Shown: positions 26,606 to 34,617 of the stretch, piece by piece
Layout of the letters: each line of letters opens with the position of its first letter
How positions within the stretch are numbered: the first letter of the stretch is position 1
NCBI GenBank assembly: GCA_017543285.1
Contig: JAFYGK010000023.1
Location: forward strand, 1-47,257
Reading direction: 5' to 3'
DNA length: 47,257 nucleotides
DNA from: Clostridia bacterium
Lineage (GTDB): Bacteria > Bacillota > Clostridia > Oscillospirales > Acutalibacteraceae
Program-made: the position numbers and the translations under genes
Notes under the pieces: model-generated
Database searches by the model: none
What the model was told of the DNA's origin: nothing
What the model saw: only the letters and a program-made list of their open reading frames with translations

Positions 26606-27271
26606 ATGAAAAAGACACAGTATAGAAAGTGCCCGTTTGTGGTCGGGACACTTTGCTTACTTGCCGCTGCCGCTTTAGCCTTATCAAATCACCTCACGGA
26701 TTTGGCGGCAGGAAAGCGGGCAAAAGCCATTTTAGATGACATTCATGCGATCATGCAAACGGAAGATACAATTGCTGACAGGCGTATGATCTTTGATGAA
26801 GAACCGGCTGCCGAAAAGGTTGAGCAAATCGTTCCTGATTATATTCTGAATCCGAACATGGAAATGCCCAAAATCGAGATAGGCGGAAATGCATATATCG
26901 GAACGCTCTTGTTTCCAACTCTTGATCTTGAACTTCCGGTGATAAGCAGCTGGAGTTACCCAAAACTGAAAATTGCACCCTGCTTATACTCAGGATCAAT
27001 TTACAACGGGAGCGCCGTCATCGCGGCGCATAATTACACTAGCCATTTTGGCAGATTATCAGAGCTGGGGTCCGGGGACGCCGTAAGTTTCGTTGACGTG
27101 GATGGAAATATCTTCAATTATAAAATTATCGTTAAAGAAGTGGTTGGTCCGACAGCGATCAACGAGGTGGTTGAAAGTGACTTCGACCTCACTCTCTTTA
27201 CCTGTACGATAAGCGGCGCTTCGCGTTTTACCGTGCGGTGCAGGTTGCTTGAAAAACCATGGTTATTATAA
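26606..27271 (+). CDS. Second sortase of the pilus cluster (class uncertain)
   Basis: 221 residues; ATG follows the stop of the CnaB gene directly. One N-terminal membrane span (VVGTLCLLAAAALALSNHL) and no C-terminal span, so not class C. The catalytic His is in AVIAAHNYTSHFGRL, the Cys in LTLFTCTISGASRFTVRC with its Arg in SRFTVR. The AAHN.. / TLFTCT..RFTVRC pattern is common in Clostridia sortases of the A/D-like kind. It is likely the enzyme that anchors the assembled pilus, through the LPQTG protein, to peptidoglycan. No strong terminator follows; a weak AAACGGC/GCCGTTTT pair lies at 27336-27377. Confidence 0.9.
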   Translation: MKKTQYRKCPFVVGTLCLLAAAALALSNHLTDLAAGKRAKAILDDIHAIMQTEDTIADRRMIFDEEPAAEKVEQIVPDYILNPNMEMPKIEIGGNAYIGTLLFPTLDLELPVISSWSYPKLKIAPCLYSGSIYNGSAVIAAHNYTSHFGRLSELGSGDAVSFVDVDGNIFNYKIIVKEVVGPTAINEVVESDFDLTLFTCTISGASRFTVRCRLLEKPWLL

Positions 27272-27369
27272 AGCCCCGCTGAGGCGAAGCGTAATGCCGT
27301 AAGACTTTTGTAAGGCGCTGCGCAAAGAAATATACAAACGGCGTCGTCCGGCACAGCAGTTCGGGAGAT

Positions 27370-27570
27370 GCCGTTTTGTCTCCGGGAAGGTCGGATTTAA
27401 CCGGACAACGATTCTTTTGGGGGACTGGTTGCCGCACCACGTTTGCCGGTCAAGGGGAAAACAGATATTATGTATGGGAATGTTTGTGCGACTGCGGAAC
27501 CCAAGTACAGGTTTCTTCAAAAACTAATACGGGGAACCGTAACAAATTGCGGATGCGTCCCTAAAAGAAC
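27370..27570 (+). pseudogene. Frameshifted phage-type zinc-ribbon protein relic
   Basis: Joining three frames recovers a protein of the small phage-associated Cys-rich family whose members read DLTGQRFG.L.V...., W.CRCDCG, S..L..G...SCGC. Here the pieces are SDLTGQRF (about 27390-27414), then FGGLVAAPRLPVKGK in the next frame, then YYVWECLCDCGTQVQVSSK (about 27467-27520), then LIRGTVTNCGCVPKR (to about 27567). The frame changes fall at homopolymer runs (TTTTGGGGG, GGGGAAAA, CAAAAAC). No single frame keeps all four cysteines. It is mobile-element debris at the right edge of the pilus block. Confidence 0.7.
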
Positions 27571-27700
27571 CGTTGCCAACGGGTCAATTGCAGAGGATAT
27601 TTCCGGCCATTGCATATCACCTTTTTCTGTGCTTCGGTACTATTATGATATGATATTTACATAACCGTTTCGTATGCGATAAACTATTATATTTGCTTGC

Positions 27701-27767
27701 CAAAAGCTCTCCTTTCTTATGCAATAAGGCCTGAACTCCCTGATTATATAAGATTGGAGAGCTTTTG
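27701..27767. repeat. 12-bp perfect inverted repeat with 43-base interior
   Basis: CAAAAGCTCTCC (27701-27712) and GGAGAGCTTTTG (27756-27767) are exact reverse complements. The interior is AT-rich. There is no T-run on either side typical of a terminator. It could be a small non-autonomous element or part of relic DNA. No gene is supported from 27570 to 27848. Confidence 0.6.
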
Positions 27768-27848
27768 CGTAATATTCGACGCGCACTCGCATAGCGGGTG
27801 GTTGACAGTGCCGTTTTGACGGGCAACACTGTCTAAAGACGTTAAAAA

Positions 27849-27893
27849 CAAAAAAGAGCCGGAAAGCCTTGTTTCAAGGCATTTCTGACTCTT
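27849..27893 (-). terminator. Terminator of tRNA-Arg
   Basis: On the minus strand, AAGAGTC-type stem with inner GCCTTG (loop AAA) CAAGGC, outer arm GGCTC, then TTTTTTG. It lies just after the tRNA 3' end. Confidence 0.85.
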
Positions 27894-27903
27894 TCTTCTT
27901 CAG

Positions 27904-27977
27904 CGTCCCAGAAGGGATTCGAACCCCCGACCTTACGCTTAGGAGGCGCACGCTCTATCCTGCTGAGCTACTGGGAC
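27904..27977 (-). tRNA. tRNA-Arg (anticodon CCT)
   Basis: 74 bases. Acceptor GTCCCAG pairs with CTGGGAC; the D arm holds GCTC..GAGC; the anticodon stem is TGCGC/GCGTA with loop CTCCTAA, so anticodon CCT reading AGG; the T arm has TTCGAAT. Its 3' end points to the pilus block and relic DNA. The stem pairs are complete and it has its own promoter and terminator. Confidence 0.97.
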
Positions 27978-27995
27978 TTGTTTTACGCATGAAAT

Positions 27996-28024
27996 ATTTT
28001 ACTACAGCATATAGATTTTGTCAA
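27996..28024 (-). promoter_or_regulatory. Promoter of tRNA-Arg
   Basis: Minus strand: TTGACA (28024-28019), 17-base spacer, TAAAAT (28001-27996). Consensus -35. Confidence 0.85.
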
Positions 28025-28158
28025 TCGGAATTATCGGACGGCGCCTTTCCGGAACAGGTTTGTCGGAACCGTCTCCCGCGCAAAAAGAAGAATAATCCAC
28101 CCATTTGAAGCTTTTATATATAAAAAGTAAAAAAATTAAAAAACAGCCCCTCAATCCC

Positions 28159-28187
28159 TTTACAAAATGACGCAAAAATGTTAAACT
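28159..28187 (+). promoter_or_regulatory. Probable promoter of the PFOR gene
   Basis: TTTACA (28159-28164), 17-base spacer, TAAACT (28182-28187), giving a leader of about 150 bases. The leader is AT-rich; I see no Rex-type operator (TTGTGAA-type dyad) in it. Confidence 0.5.
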
Positions 28188-28344
28188 TCTAACAGAGCAC
28201 AATCAGAAATAATGTGTCTTTTTGCGCTCATTTGTCGTTTATTTCGTAAACGGCTGTTTTTTCATGTATTCTCTATAAATGTATTTTTACATCGTGAGAA
28301 AATTCCACAGAGAATATTCTATATTTCAAGGAGGGTAAAACCTT

Positions 28345-31300
28345 ATGTCAAGAAAAATGAAAACCATGGACGGCAACAACGCTGCGGCGTATGTGTCCTA
28401 TGCGTTTACCGAGGTAGCCGGTATCTATCCGATCACCCCGTCAAGCCCCATGGCAGACTATGTTGACCAGTGGTCGGCACAGGGAGTCAAAAACATCTTC
28501 GGTACAACCGTTAAGGTTGAAGAAATGCAGTCCGAAGCAGGCGCGTCCGGTACCGTTCACGGTTCGCTCAATGCAGGCGCTCTCACTACCACTTACACTG
28601 CATCTCAGGGTCTGCTTCTCATGATCCCCAACATGTACAAGATCGCCGGCGAACTGCTGCCCGCAGTTTTCCATGTATCCGCACGTACAGTCGCTTCCCA
28701 TGCGCTGAACATCTTCGGCGACCATTCCGACGTTTACGCATGCCGCCAGACAGGCTTTGCCATGCTGGCCGAAACAAACACACAGGAAGTCATGGATCTC
28801 GGCGCTGTCGCCCATCTCGCAGCAATCAAGGGCCGCGTTCCTTTCATCAACTTCTTCGACGGATTCAGAACATCCCACGAACTGCAGAAGATCGAAGTCT
28901 GGGATTATGAAGATCTCAAGGAAATGTGCGATCTGGATGCGGTTGAAGCATTCAGAAAGAGAGCCCTTAATCCTGAGCGTCCGGTAATGCGCGGCTCTCA
29001 TGAAAACGGCGATATTTTCTTCCAGCACAGAGAGGCCTGCAACAAGTATTACGATGCCGTTCCGGCAATCGTCGAGGAATACATGGACAAGGTCAACGCC
29101 AAGCTGGGCACAGACTACAAGCTGTTCAACTATTACGGCGCTGAGGACGCTGATCGCGTCATCATCGCAATGGGCTCCATCTGCGACGTAGCGGAGGAAG
29201 TCATTGATTATATGAACGCCAACGGCGAAAAGGTCGGTCTTGTCAAGGTAAGACTTTACAGACCGTTCTCCGCAGAAAAACTGGTAGAAGCCATCCCCGA
29301 AACCGTCAAAAAGATCGCCGTTCTCGACAGAACAAAGGAACCCGGCGCTCTGGGCGAGCCGCTCTATCTTGATGTTGTCGCTTCTCTCGCAAAGCTGGGC
29401 AAGAGCATCCCTGTTATCGGCGGACGCTACGGCCTCGGCTCCAAGGATACTCCTCCCTCCAGTGTCTTCGCGGTATACGAAGAGCTCACCAAGGACAATC
29501 CCAAGAATATGTTCACCATCGGTATCGTTGACGATGTCACCGAGCTTTCTCTCGAGGAAAAACCCGCTCCCAACACTGCGGCGGAAGGCACCATCGAATG
29601 TAAGTTCTGGGGTCTCGGCGGCGACGGCACGGTCGGCGCAAACAAGGACTCCATCAAGATCATCGGCGACCACACCGACAAATATGTTCAGGCATACTTC
29701 CAGTACGACTCCAAGAAGACAGGCGGTATCACAATTTCCCATCTTCGCTTCGGCGATAAGCCCATCAAGAGTCCGTACTACATCAACAAGGCTGACTTTG
29801 TCGCCTGCCACAATCCCTCCTACATCCTCAAGGGATACAAGATGGTTCAGGACGTAAAGCCCGGCGGCGTATTCATGATAAACTGCCAGTGGACTCCCGA
29901 GGAGCTCGATAAGCATCTCAACGCTGAAGCCAAGAGATACATCGCAAAGAACAATATCCAGCTTTACATCATCAACGCTATCGACCTCGCCGCACAGATC
30001 GGTCTGGGCAAGCGCACAAATACAGTTCTTCAGTCTGCCTTCTTCTCTCTCGCAAAGGTTCTTCCCGAAGAGGAAGCTATCGGCTACATGAAGGAAAAGG
30101 CCCAGAAGTTCATGAAGAAGGGCAAAGAGATAGTCGAGATGAACGAAAAGGCTATCGACGCCGGCGCAACAGCATATGTCAAGGTCGACGTTCCCGCTGA
30201 GTGGGCTAACGCAGTTGACGAAGCGGCTCCCGTCAAGAGTGAAGGCAGAGAAAAGCTCGTCAAGATGGTAGACTCCATCATGTTCCCGGTCGGCAAAATG
30301 GACGGCGATTCCCTCCCCGTTTCCGCATTCATGGATCACGCCGACGGTACATTTGAGCAGGGCGCTTCCGCTTATGAAAAGCGCGGCGTTGCCGTTATGG
30401 TACCCGAGTGGAATCCCGAAAAGTGCGCGAAGTGCAACCGCTGCGCGTTCGTTTGCCCGCATGCAACAATCCGTCCCTACGCTCTCGATGAGAACGAGGT
30501 CGCTGCTGCTCCCGAGCAGACAAAGAAGGCTCCCAAGCCCATCGTTAAGACAAATTACACATACACCCTCGCTGTTTCCCCGTTTGACTGCATGGGCTGC
30601 GGCGTTTGCGTAGGCGTCTGCCCGACAAACTCCCTTACAATGGTACCGCGCGAATCTCAGGACGATCAGCAGGCCGTATTCGATTATTGCGTAGCCAACG
30701 TAACCGAAAAGCCCGAGACAACTCAGGTAATGAACGTCATCTCCAGCCAGTACAAGCAGCCGATGCTTGAATTCTCCGGCTCCTGCGCAGGCTGTGCCGA
30801 AACATCTTATGCACGTCTTATCACTCAGCTCTTCGGCGACAGAATGTACATTTCCAATGCAACCGGATGCTCCTCCATCTGGGGCGGACCGGCCGCGACA
30901 TCTCCCTACACCGTAAACAAGAAGGGCTACGGTCCCGCATGGGCCAACTCCCTGTTTGAAGACAATGCTGAGCACGGTCTCGGCCTGTATCTCGGTCAGA
31001 AGGCTATTCGCGACAGACTCATCGAGCAGGTCAAGGAAGCTGCCGCAAACGAGAAGGCTCCTGCCGAATTCAAGGCGGCTGCAGATCAGTATCTCGCAAC
31101 CCTCGACGACGGCGACGCAAACGCAAAGGCAACAGAGGCTCTTGTAGCCGAGCTTGAAAAGGGCGCTGCAAACTGCGATATCTGCAAGGCCATCCTCGAT
31201 CAGAAGGAATATCTCTCCAAGAAGTCGGTATGGATCTTCGGCGGCGACGGCTGGGCATATGACATCGGCTTCGGCGGCGTCGACCATGTTCTCGCAACAG

Positions 31301-31875
31301 GCGAAGACGTAAACATCATGGTATTCGACACCGAGGTTTACTCCAACACCGGCGGTCAGGCTTCCAAGGCTTCCAACATCGGTCAGGTCGCTCAGTTCGC
31401 AGCCTCCGGTAAGTCCATCCAGAAGAAGTCTCTCGCTGATATTGCTATCTCCTACGGTTACATCTATGTTGCTCAGATCGCTATGGGCGCCGACATGAAT
31501 CAGACCCTCAAGGCAATCAGAGAAGCTGAGTCCTATCACGGTCCTTCGCTCATCATCGGCTATGCTCCCTGCGAGATGCACTCCATCAAGGGCGGCATGC
31601 AGAACTGCCAGAAGGAAATGGAAAAGGCTGTCAAGTGCGGTTACTGGAACAACTTCCGCTACGATCCCAGACTCAAGGCAGAAGGCAAGAATCCGTTCAT
31701 CCTCGACAGCAAGGCTCCGACAGATTCCTATCGCGACTTCATCATGAACGAGGCTCGTTACAGCGCGCTGACCCGTTCCTTCCCCGAGAGAGCGGAAGAG
31801 CTCTTTGAAAAGGCCGAAAAGACAGCCGCTCAGAGATATGTAACTCTTGAGGAACGCGCAAAGGGTATTGAATAA
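28345..31875 (+). CDS. nifJ: Pyruvate:ferredoxin (flavodoxin) oxidoreductase, single-chain
   Basis: Oxidises pyruvate with CoA to acetyl-CoA and CO2, passing electrons to ferredoxin; central to clostridial fermentation. 1176 residues, the normal length of the fused homodimeric enzyme. Domains in order: alpha-type domain at 1-250 (GIYPITPSSPMADYVDQW), the following domain to about 410, the gamma domain at 415-620 (GLGGDGTVGANKDSIKIIG), two 4Fe-4S clusters in CAKCNRCAFVCP (about 693) and CMGCGVCVGVCP (about 748), and the TPP domain from about 815 with CAGCAET, NATGCSSIWG and GGDGWAYDIGFGG. AAGGAGGG stands 9 bases before ATG 28345. Codon use is highly restricted, as in gap, so expression is probably very high. 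The reduced ferredoxin would feed the hydrogenase whose maturase HydG is encoded 1.1 kb downstream. Confidence 0.98.
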   Translation: MSRKMKTMDGNNAAAYVSYAFTEVAGIYPITPSSPMADYVDQWSAQGVKNIFGTTVKVEEMQSEAGASGTVHGSLNAGALTTTYTASQGLLLMIPNMYKIAGELLPAVFHVSARTVASHALNIFGDHSDVYACRQTGFAMLAETNTQEVMDLGAVAHLAAIKGRVPFINFFDGFRTSHELQKIEVWDYEDLKEMCDLDAVEAFRKRALNPERPVMRGSHENGDIFFQHREACNKYYDAVPAIVEEYMDKVNAKLGTDYKLFNYYGAEDADRVIIAMGSICDVAEEVIDYMNANGEKVGLVKVRLYRPFSAEKLVEAIPETVKKIAVLDRTKEPGALGEPLYLDVVASLAKLGKSIPVIGGRYGLGSKDTPPSSVFAVYEELTKDNPKNMFTIGIVDDVTELSLEEKPAPNTAAEGTIECKFWGLGGDGTVGANKDSIKIIGDHTDKYVQAYFQYDSKKTGGITISHLRFGDKPIKSPYYINKADFVACHNPSYILKGYKMVQDVKPGGVFMINCQWTPEELDKHLNAEAKRYIAKNNIQLYIINAIDLAAQIGLGKRTNTVLQSAFFSLAKVLPEEEAIGYMKEKAQKFMKKGKEIVEMNEKAIDAGATAYVKVDVPAEWANAVDEAAPVKSEGREKLVKMVDSIMFPVGKMDGDSLPVSAFMDHADGTFEQGASAYEKRGVAVMVPEWNPEKCAKCNRCAFVCPHATIRPYALDENEVAAAPEQTKKAPKPIVKTNYTYTLAVSPFDCMGCGVCVGVCPTNSLTMVPRESQDDQQAVFDYCVANVTEKPETTQVMNVISSQYKQPMLEFSGSCAGCAETSYARLITQLFGDRMYISNATGCSSIWGGPAATSPYTVNKKGYGPAWANSLFEDNAEHGLGLYLGQKAIRDRLIEQVKEAAANEKAPAEFKAAADQYLATLDDGDANAKATEALVAELEKGAANCDICKAILDQKEYLSKKSVWIFGGDGWAYDIGFGGVDHVLATGEDVNIMVFDTEVYSNTGGQASKASNIGQVAQFAASGKSIQKKSLADIAISYGYIYVAQIAMGADMNQTLKAIREAESYHGPSLIIGYAPCEMHSIKGGMQNCQKEMEKAVKCGYWNNFRYDPRLKAEGKNPFILDSKAPTDSYRDFIMNEARYSALTRSFPERAEELFEKAEKTAAQRYVTLEERAKGIE

Positions 31876-31902
31876 TCGAATCGTTGCTTTACGTGATATA
31901 GC

Positions 31903-31935
31903 TTCGGGGCTGCCGCAAAAAGCGGCAGCCCCGAA
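31903..31935 (+). terminator. Perfect 14-bp hairpin after PFOR
   Basis: TTCGGGGCTGCCGC (31903-31916), AAAAA loop, GCGGCAGCCCCGAA (31922-31935). No T-run follows, so it may be a weak terminator, or may protect the 3' end while letting some transcription reach the next gene 30 bases on. Confidence 0.65.
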
Positions 31936-31965
31936 TTGGCAATATTGTATTATGAGGAAAACGTC

Positions 31966-32496
31966 ATGCGTTTATTTATAGCGATCAATTTCGACGAAAC
32001 CACAAAGAACAGGCTTTGCGATATAATCGGCGGCCTGCGTGAGCAGTCGCTTTCCGGCAATTTCACCCGCCGTGAAAACCTGCACGTCACGCTGCATTTT
32101 TTAGGCGAGACCAACAGGGTCAACGATATAAAAGCGGCAATGGACGCCGTGACCGTCGAGCCGTTCGACATTACCATGCAGGGCTTCGGCGGCTTTAATC
32201 AGCGCGGCAGCATGCTCTACTGGGTCGGTATCGGCCGGAGCGATGCGCTCAGACAATGTCACCGACAGCTCTATGACGCTCTTTCAGAATCCGGATTTGA
32301 ATTGGATTCAAGGCCCTTCAAGCCGCACCTGACCATAGGACGCGAGGTGGAGACCGTGCCGGGCTTTGACAGGTGCTCCTTCGCAGAAGGTATAAAGCCG
32401 TTTTGCCAGCATGTCGGGAGAATCAGCCTGATGAAATCGGAAAGGATCAGGGGCGTTCTGACCTATACGGAGGTGTACGGAAAAAATCTGGGGTAA
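31966..32496 (+). CDS. thpR: RNA 2',3'-cyclic phosphodiesterase (ThpR/LigT family)
   Basis: 2H phosphoesterase that opens 2',3'-cyclic phosphates at RNA ends. 176 residues from ATG 31966 (GAGGAAA upstream; a TTG at 31936 is in frame but has no ribosome binding site). The two catalytic H-x-T/S motifs are in ENLHVTLHFLGE (about 43) and KPHLTIGRE (about 125), and the start MRLFIAINFD is typical. Length is normal. It follows PFOR by 90 bases with only the hairpin between; no separate promoter is obvious, so it may be read at low level from the PFOR promoter. Confidence 0.93.
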   Translation: MRLFIAINFDETTKNRLCDIIGGLREQSLSGNFTRRENLHVTLHFLGETNRVNDIKAAMDAVTVEPFDITMQGFGGFNQRGSMLYWVGIGRSDALRQCHRQLYDALSESGFELDSRPFKPHLTIGREVETVPGFDRCSFAEGIKPFCQHVGRISLMKSERIRGVLTYTEVYGKNLG

Positions 32497-32525
32497 TTGT
32501 TCCTTCCGCACGTCCCTCTTTTCTG

Positions 32526-32554
32526 TTGCAAATTATATTCAAATACTGTATAAT
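32526..32554 (+). promoter_or_regulatory. Promoter of the TM1266 regulator-hydG unit
   Basis: TTGCAA (32526-32531), 17-base spacer, TATAAT (32549-32554), predicted start near 32561. Confidence 0.75.
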
Positions 32555-32560
32555 ATACCT

Positions 32561-32654
32561 GTATCCGACATGAGGACGTTTGTCCGGGTGAAAGATGGCA
32601 GCGCAAATAACCGTAGCCATGCTGTATCTTTGCCCGATACGGCATTTTTATTTT
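32561..32654 (+). promoter_or_regulatory. Structured leader with terminator and competing helices (riboswitch-like)
   Basis: A strong terminator, GCTGTATC (32621-32628), TTTGCCC, GATACGGC (32636-32643), then ATTTTTATTTT, sits between promoter and first gene. Competing pairings exist: GTATC (32561-32565) with GATAC (32636-32640), and CGGG..AAAGAT (about 32585-32595) with ATCTTT.CCCG (32626-32636). A GGAC-GTTT-GTCC hairpin lies at 32574-32585. So either an attenuated leader or a separate RNA of about 95 bases. I could not match it to a named riboswitch class. Confidence 0.6.
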
Positions 32655-32670
32655 GTGAAAGGAAGTTGCT

Positions 32671-32934
32671 ATGGAAACAAGAGTGGCCGTCATCGGCATA
32701 ATCGTCGAGAGCCCCGGAGCGGTCGAGAAGCTCAATTCGCTGCTGCACGACTACGCCGGGTTTATCGTCGGGCGAATGGGTATCCCCTACCGTAAAAAGA
32801 ATATCAACATTATAAGCGTCGCCATCGACGCGCCGCAGGACACCATTTCATCTCTGACGGGCAAGATAGGCAAAATAGACGGGCTGAGCGTAAAGACAGC
32901 TTACTCAAATGTTATTACGCGCAAGGAAAACTGA
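32671..32934 (+). CDS. TM1266-type iron-only hydrogenase system regulator
   Basis: Small ACT/NikR-C-like domain protein, 87 residues, of the family called TM1266 putative iron-only hydrogenase system regulator. ETRVAVIGIIVE starts the first strand and NIISVAIDAPQDTISSLTGKIGKIDGL is the second half of the fold. It has no DNA-binding domain, so its regulatory role is a family label rather than shown biochemistry. AAAGGAAG stands about 6 bases before the ATG. Its link to hydG, 65 bases downstream, is the family's usual context, which makes the call firm. It lies behind the structured leader. Confidence 0.92.
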   Translation: METRVAVIGIIVESPGAVEKLNSLLHDYAGFIVGRMGIPYRKKNINIISVAIDAPQDTISSLTGKIGKIDGLSVKTAYSNVITRKEN

Positions 32935-32999
32935 GCGGCTTTTTTGCCGCAAATACTGAACGGGAAGATCGCTTCTGACCGAAAGAAAGGATAATTATC

Positions 33000-34448
33000 A
33001 TGGCTGTTTACAATCCCAAATCCCTCAAGGCCGAGGAGTTTATTAACGATGAGGAAATAAAAGCAACGCTGGAATACGCCGAGCAAAACAAAAACAATGT
33101 CGAGCTGATCGACAGCATATTGGAAAAGGCTCGTCCTTACAAAACCGAAACGGGTGTTGCCTGCAAGGGGCTGACCCACAGGGAGGCTTCCGTCCTGCTT
33201 GCATGTGACATTCCCGAAAAGGTTGAAGAAATGTACAGAATAGCCGAGGAGATAAAGCTGGCCTTTTACGGTAACCGCATTGTTATGTTCGCTCCGCTAT
33301 ACCTTTCCAACTACTGCGTCAACGGATGTCTTTACTGTCCCTATCACTACAAAAACAAGCACATCACCCGCAAAAAGCTGACGCAGGATGAGGTGCGGCA
33401 GGAGGTCATCGCCCTTCAGGATATGGGGCACAAGCGCCTTGCTATCGAAGCAGGCGAGGATCCTGTCAACAACCCCATCGAATATATACTCGAATGTATT
33501 GACACCATCTACAGCATAAAGCACAAAAACGGCGCTATCCGACGCGTCAACGTGAATATCGCGGCGACCACCGTCGAAAATTACCGCAGGCTAAAGGACG
33601 CCGGCATCGGAACATATATCCTGTTCCAGGAGACATACCACAAAAAAAGTTATCTTGAGCTCCATCCCACGGGTCCCAAACACGACTACGACTACCACAC
33701 TGAGGCCATGGACAGAGCCATGGAGGGCGGTATAGACGACGTCGGCCTGGGCGTTCTGTTCGGACTTGAGATGTATAAATACGAATTTGCCGGACTCATC
33801 ATGCACGCCGAACACCTCGAGGCGGTTCACGGCGTGGGTCCTCACACCATAAGCGTGCCGCGCGTCAAGCACGCCGACGATATCGACCCTGATGTATTTG
33901 ACAACTCCATCCCCGATGAGATGTTCGAGAAGATAATCGCATGCATCCGTCTGGCAGTCCCCTACACCGGCATGATAATCTCCACCAGAGAGTCGGAAAA
34001 GGTGAGGGGCAATGCCCTGCGCCTCGGCATTTCACAGATAAGCGGCGCGTCGCGCACGTCGGTCGGCGGCTACACTGAAGAGGAGCGTCCGCATGACAGC
34101 GAGCAGTTCGACGTTTCCGACCAGCGCACGCTGGACGAGGTGGTTCGCTGGCTGATGGAACTGGGACACATCCCGTCATTCTGCACCGCCTGCTACCGTG
34201 AAGGGCGTACCGGCGACCGTTTCATGAGCCTGTGCAAGAGCGGACAGATTCTCAACTGCTGCCATCCCAACGCGCTGATGACGCTGACAGAGTATCTTGT
34301 CGATTACGCCTCCGACGAAACGAAGAGGATAGGCTTCGAGCTGATTGAACGGGAGCTTAAAAAGATACCGCGCGACAGGATCCGTGAAATAGCGTCGAAA
34401 AACATAGAGGATATAAAGAACTCCAACAGGAGGGATTTCAGATTCTGA
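33000..34448 (+). CDS. hydG: [FeFe]-hydrogenase H-cluster maturase HydG
   Basis: Radical SAM enzyme that cleaves tyrosine to make the CO and CN ligands of the H-cluster. 482 residues, normal length. The radical SAM cluster motif is CVNGCLYC (Cys106, Cys110, Cys113; CX3CX2C). The C-terminal cluster motif CX2CX22C is present exactly: Cys395, Cys398 and Cys421. AAAGGA precedes ATG 33000. HydE, HydF and the hydrogenase itself are not in this window. The protein shows the organism makes an active [FeFe]-hydrogenase and probably evolves H2 from PFOR-derived ferredoxin. Confidence 0.98.
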   Translation: MAVYNPKSLKAEEFINDEEIKATLEYAEQNKNNVELIDSILEKARPYKTETGVACKGLTHREASVLLACDIPEKVEEMYRIAEEIKLAFYGNRIVMFAPLYLSNYCVNGCLYCPYHYKNKHITRKKLTQDEVRQEVIALQDMGHKRLAIEAGEDPVNNPIEYILECIDTIYSIKHKNGAIRRVNVNIAATTVENYRRLKDAGIGTYILFQETYHKKSYLELHPTGPKHDYDYHTEAMDRAMEGGIDDVGLGVLFGLEMYKYEFAGLIMHAEHLEAVHGVGPHTISVPRVKHADDIDPDVFDNSIPDEMFEKIIACIRLAVPYTGMIISTRESEKVRGNALRLGISQISGASRTSVGGYTEEERPHDSEQFDVSDQRTLDEVVRWLMELGHIPSFCTACYREGRTGDRFMSLCKSGQILNCCHPNALMTLTEYLVDYASDETKRIGFELIERELKKIPRDRIREIASKNIEDIKNSNRRDFRF

Positions 34449-34507
34449 TCAATTCGGGCGTTAATCCGCTTTTCCTCAGAATCAATATCCGGAATATGGC
34501 CAAAAAC

Positions 34508-34535
34508 AGACCGGCGAAAAAAGCCGGTCTTTTTT
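34508..34535 (+). terminator. Terminator of hydG
   Basis: AGACCGGC (34508-34515), GAAAAAA loop, GCCGGTCT (34523-34530), then TTTTT. Confidence 0.92.
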
Positions 34536-34541
34536 GCGCAC

Positions 34542-34575
34542 AAAAAACCTGTGCCCCGCGGCTGCGGAGCACAGG
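34542..34575 (-). terminator. Terminator of the purine permease gene
   Basis: Minus strand: CCTGTGC-T-CCGC, small loop, GCGG-G-GCACAGG, then TTTTTT (34547-34542). One mismatch in a 12-bp stem. It converges with the hydG terminator. Confidence 0.9.
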
Positions 34576-34617
34576 AAATCTTTTAATTCGGTTTATTCAG
34601 CTTAATGTCTGAATAGA

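Noticed and set aside
28188..28344. Rex (redox) operator in the PFOR leader
   Set aside because: No TTGTGAA-type inverted repeat found on either strand.
28441..31581. A 1046-codon open frame antisense to PFOR
   Set aside because: The sense gene has all PFOR motifs and very restricted codon use; such C-ending codon bias removes stop codons on the opposite strand. The antisense product is Cys- and Val-rich with no motif and no ribosome binding site.
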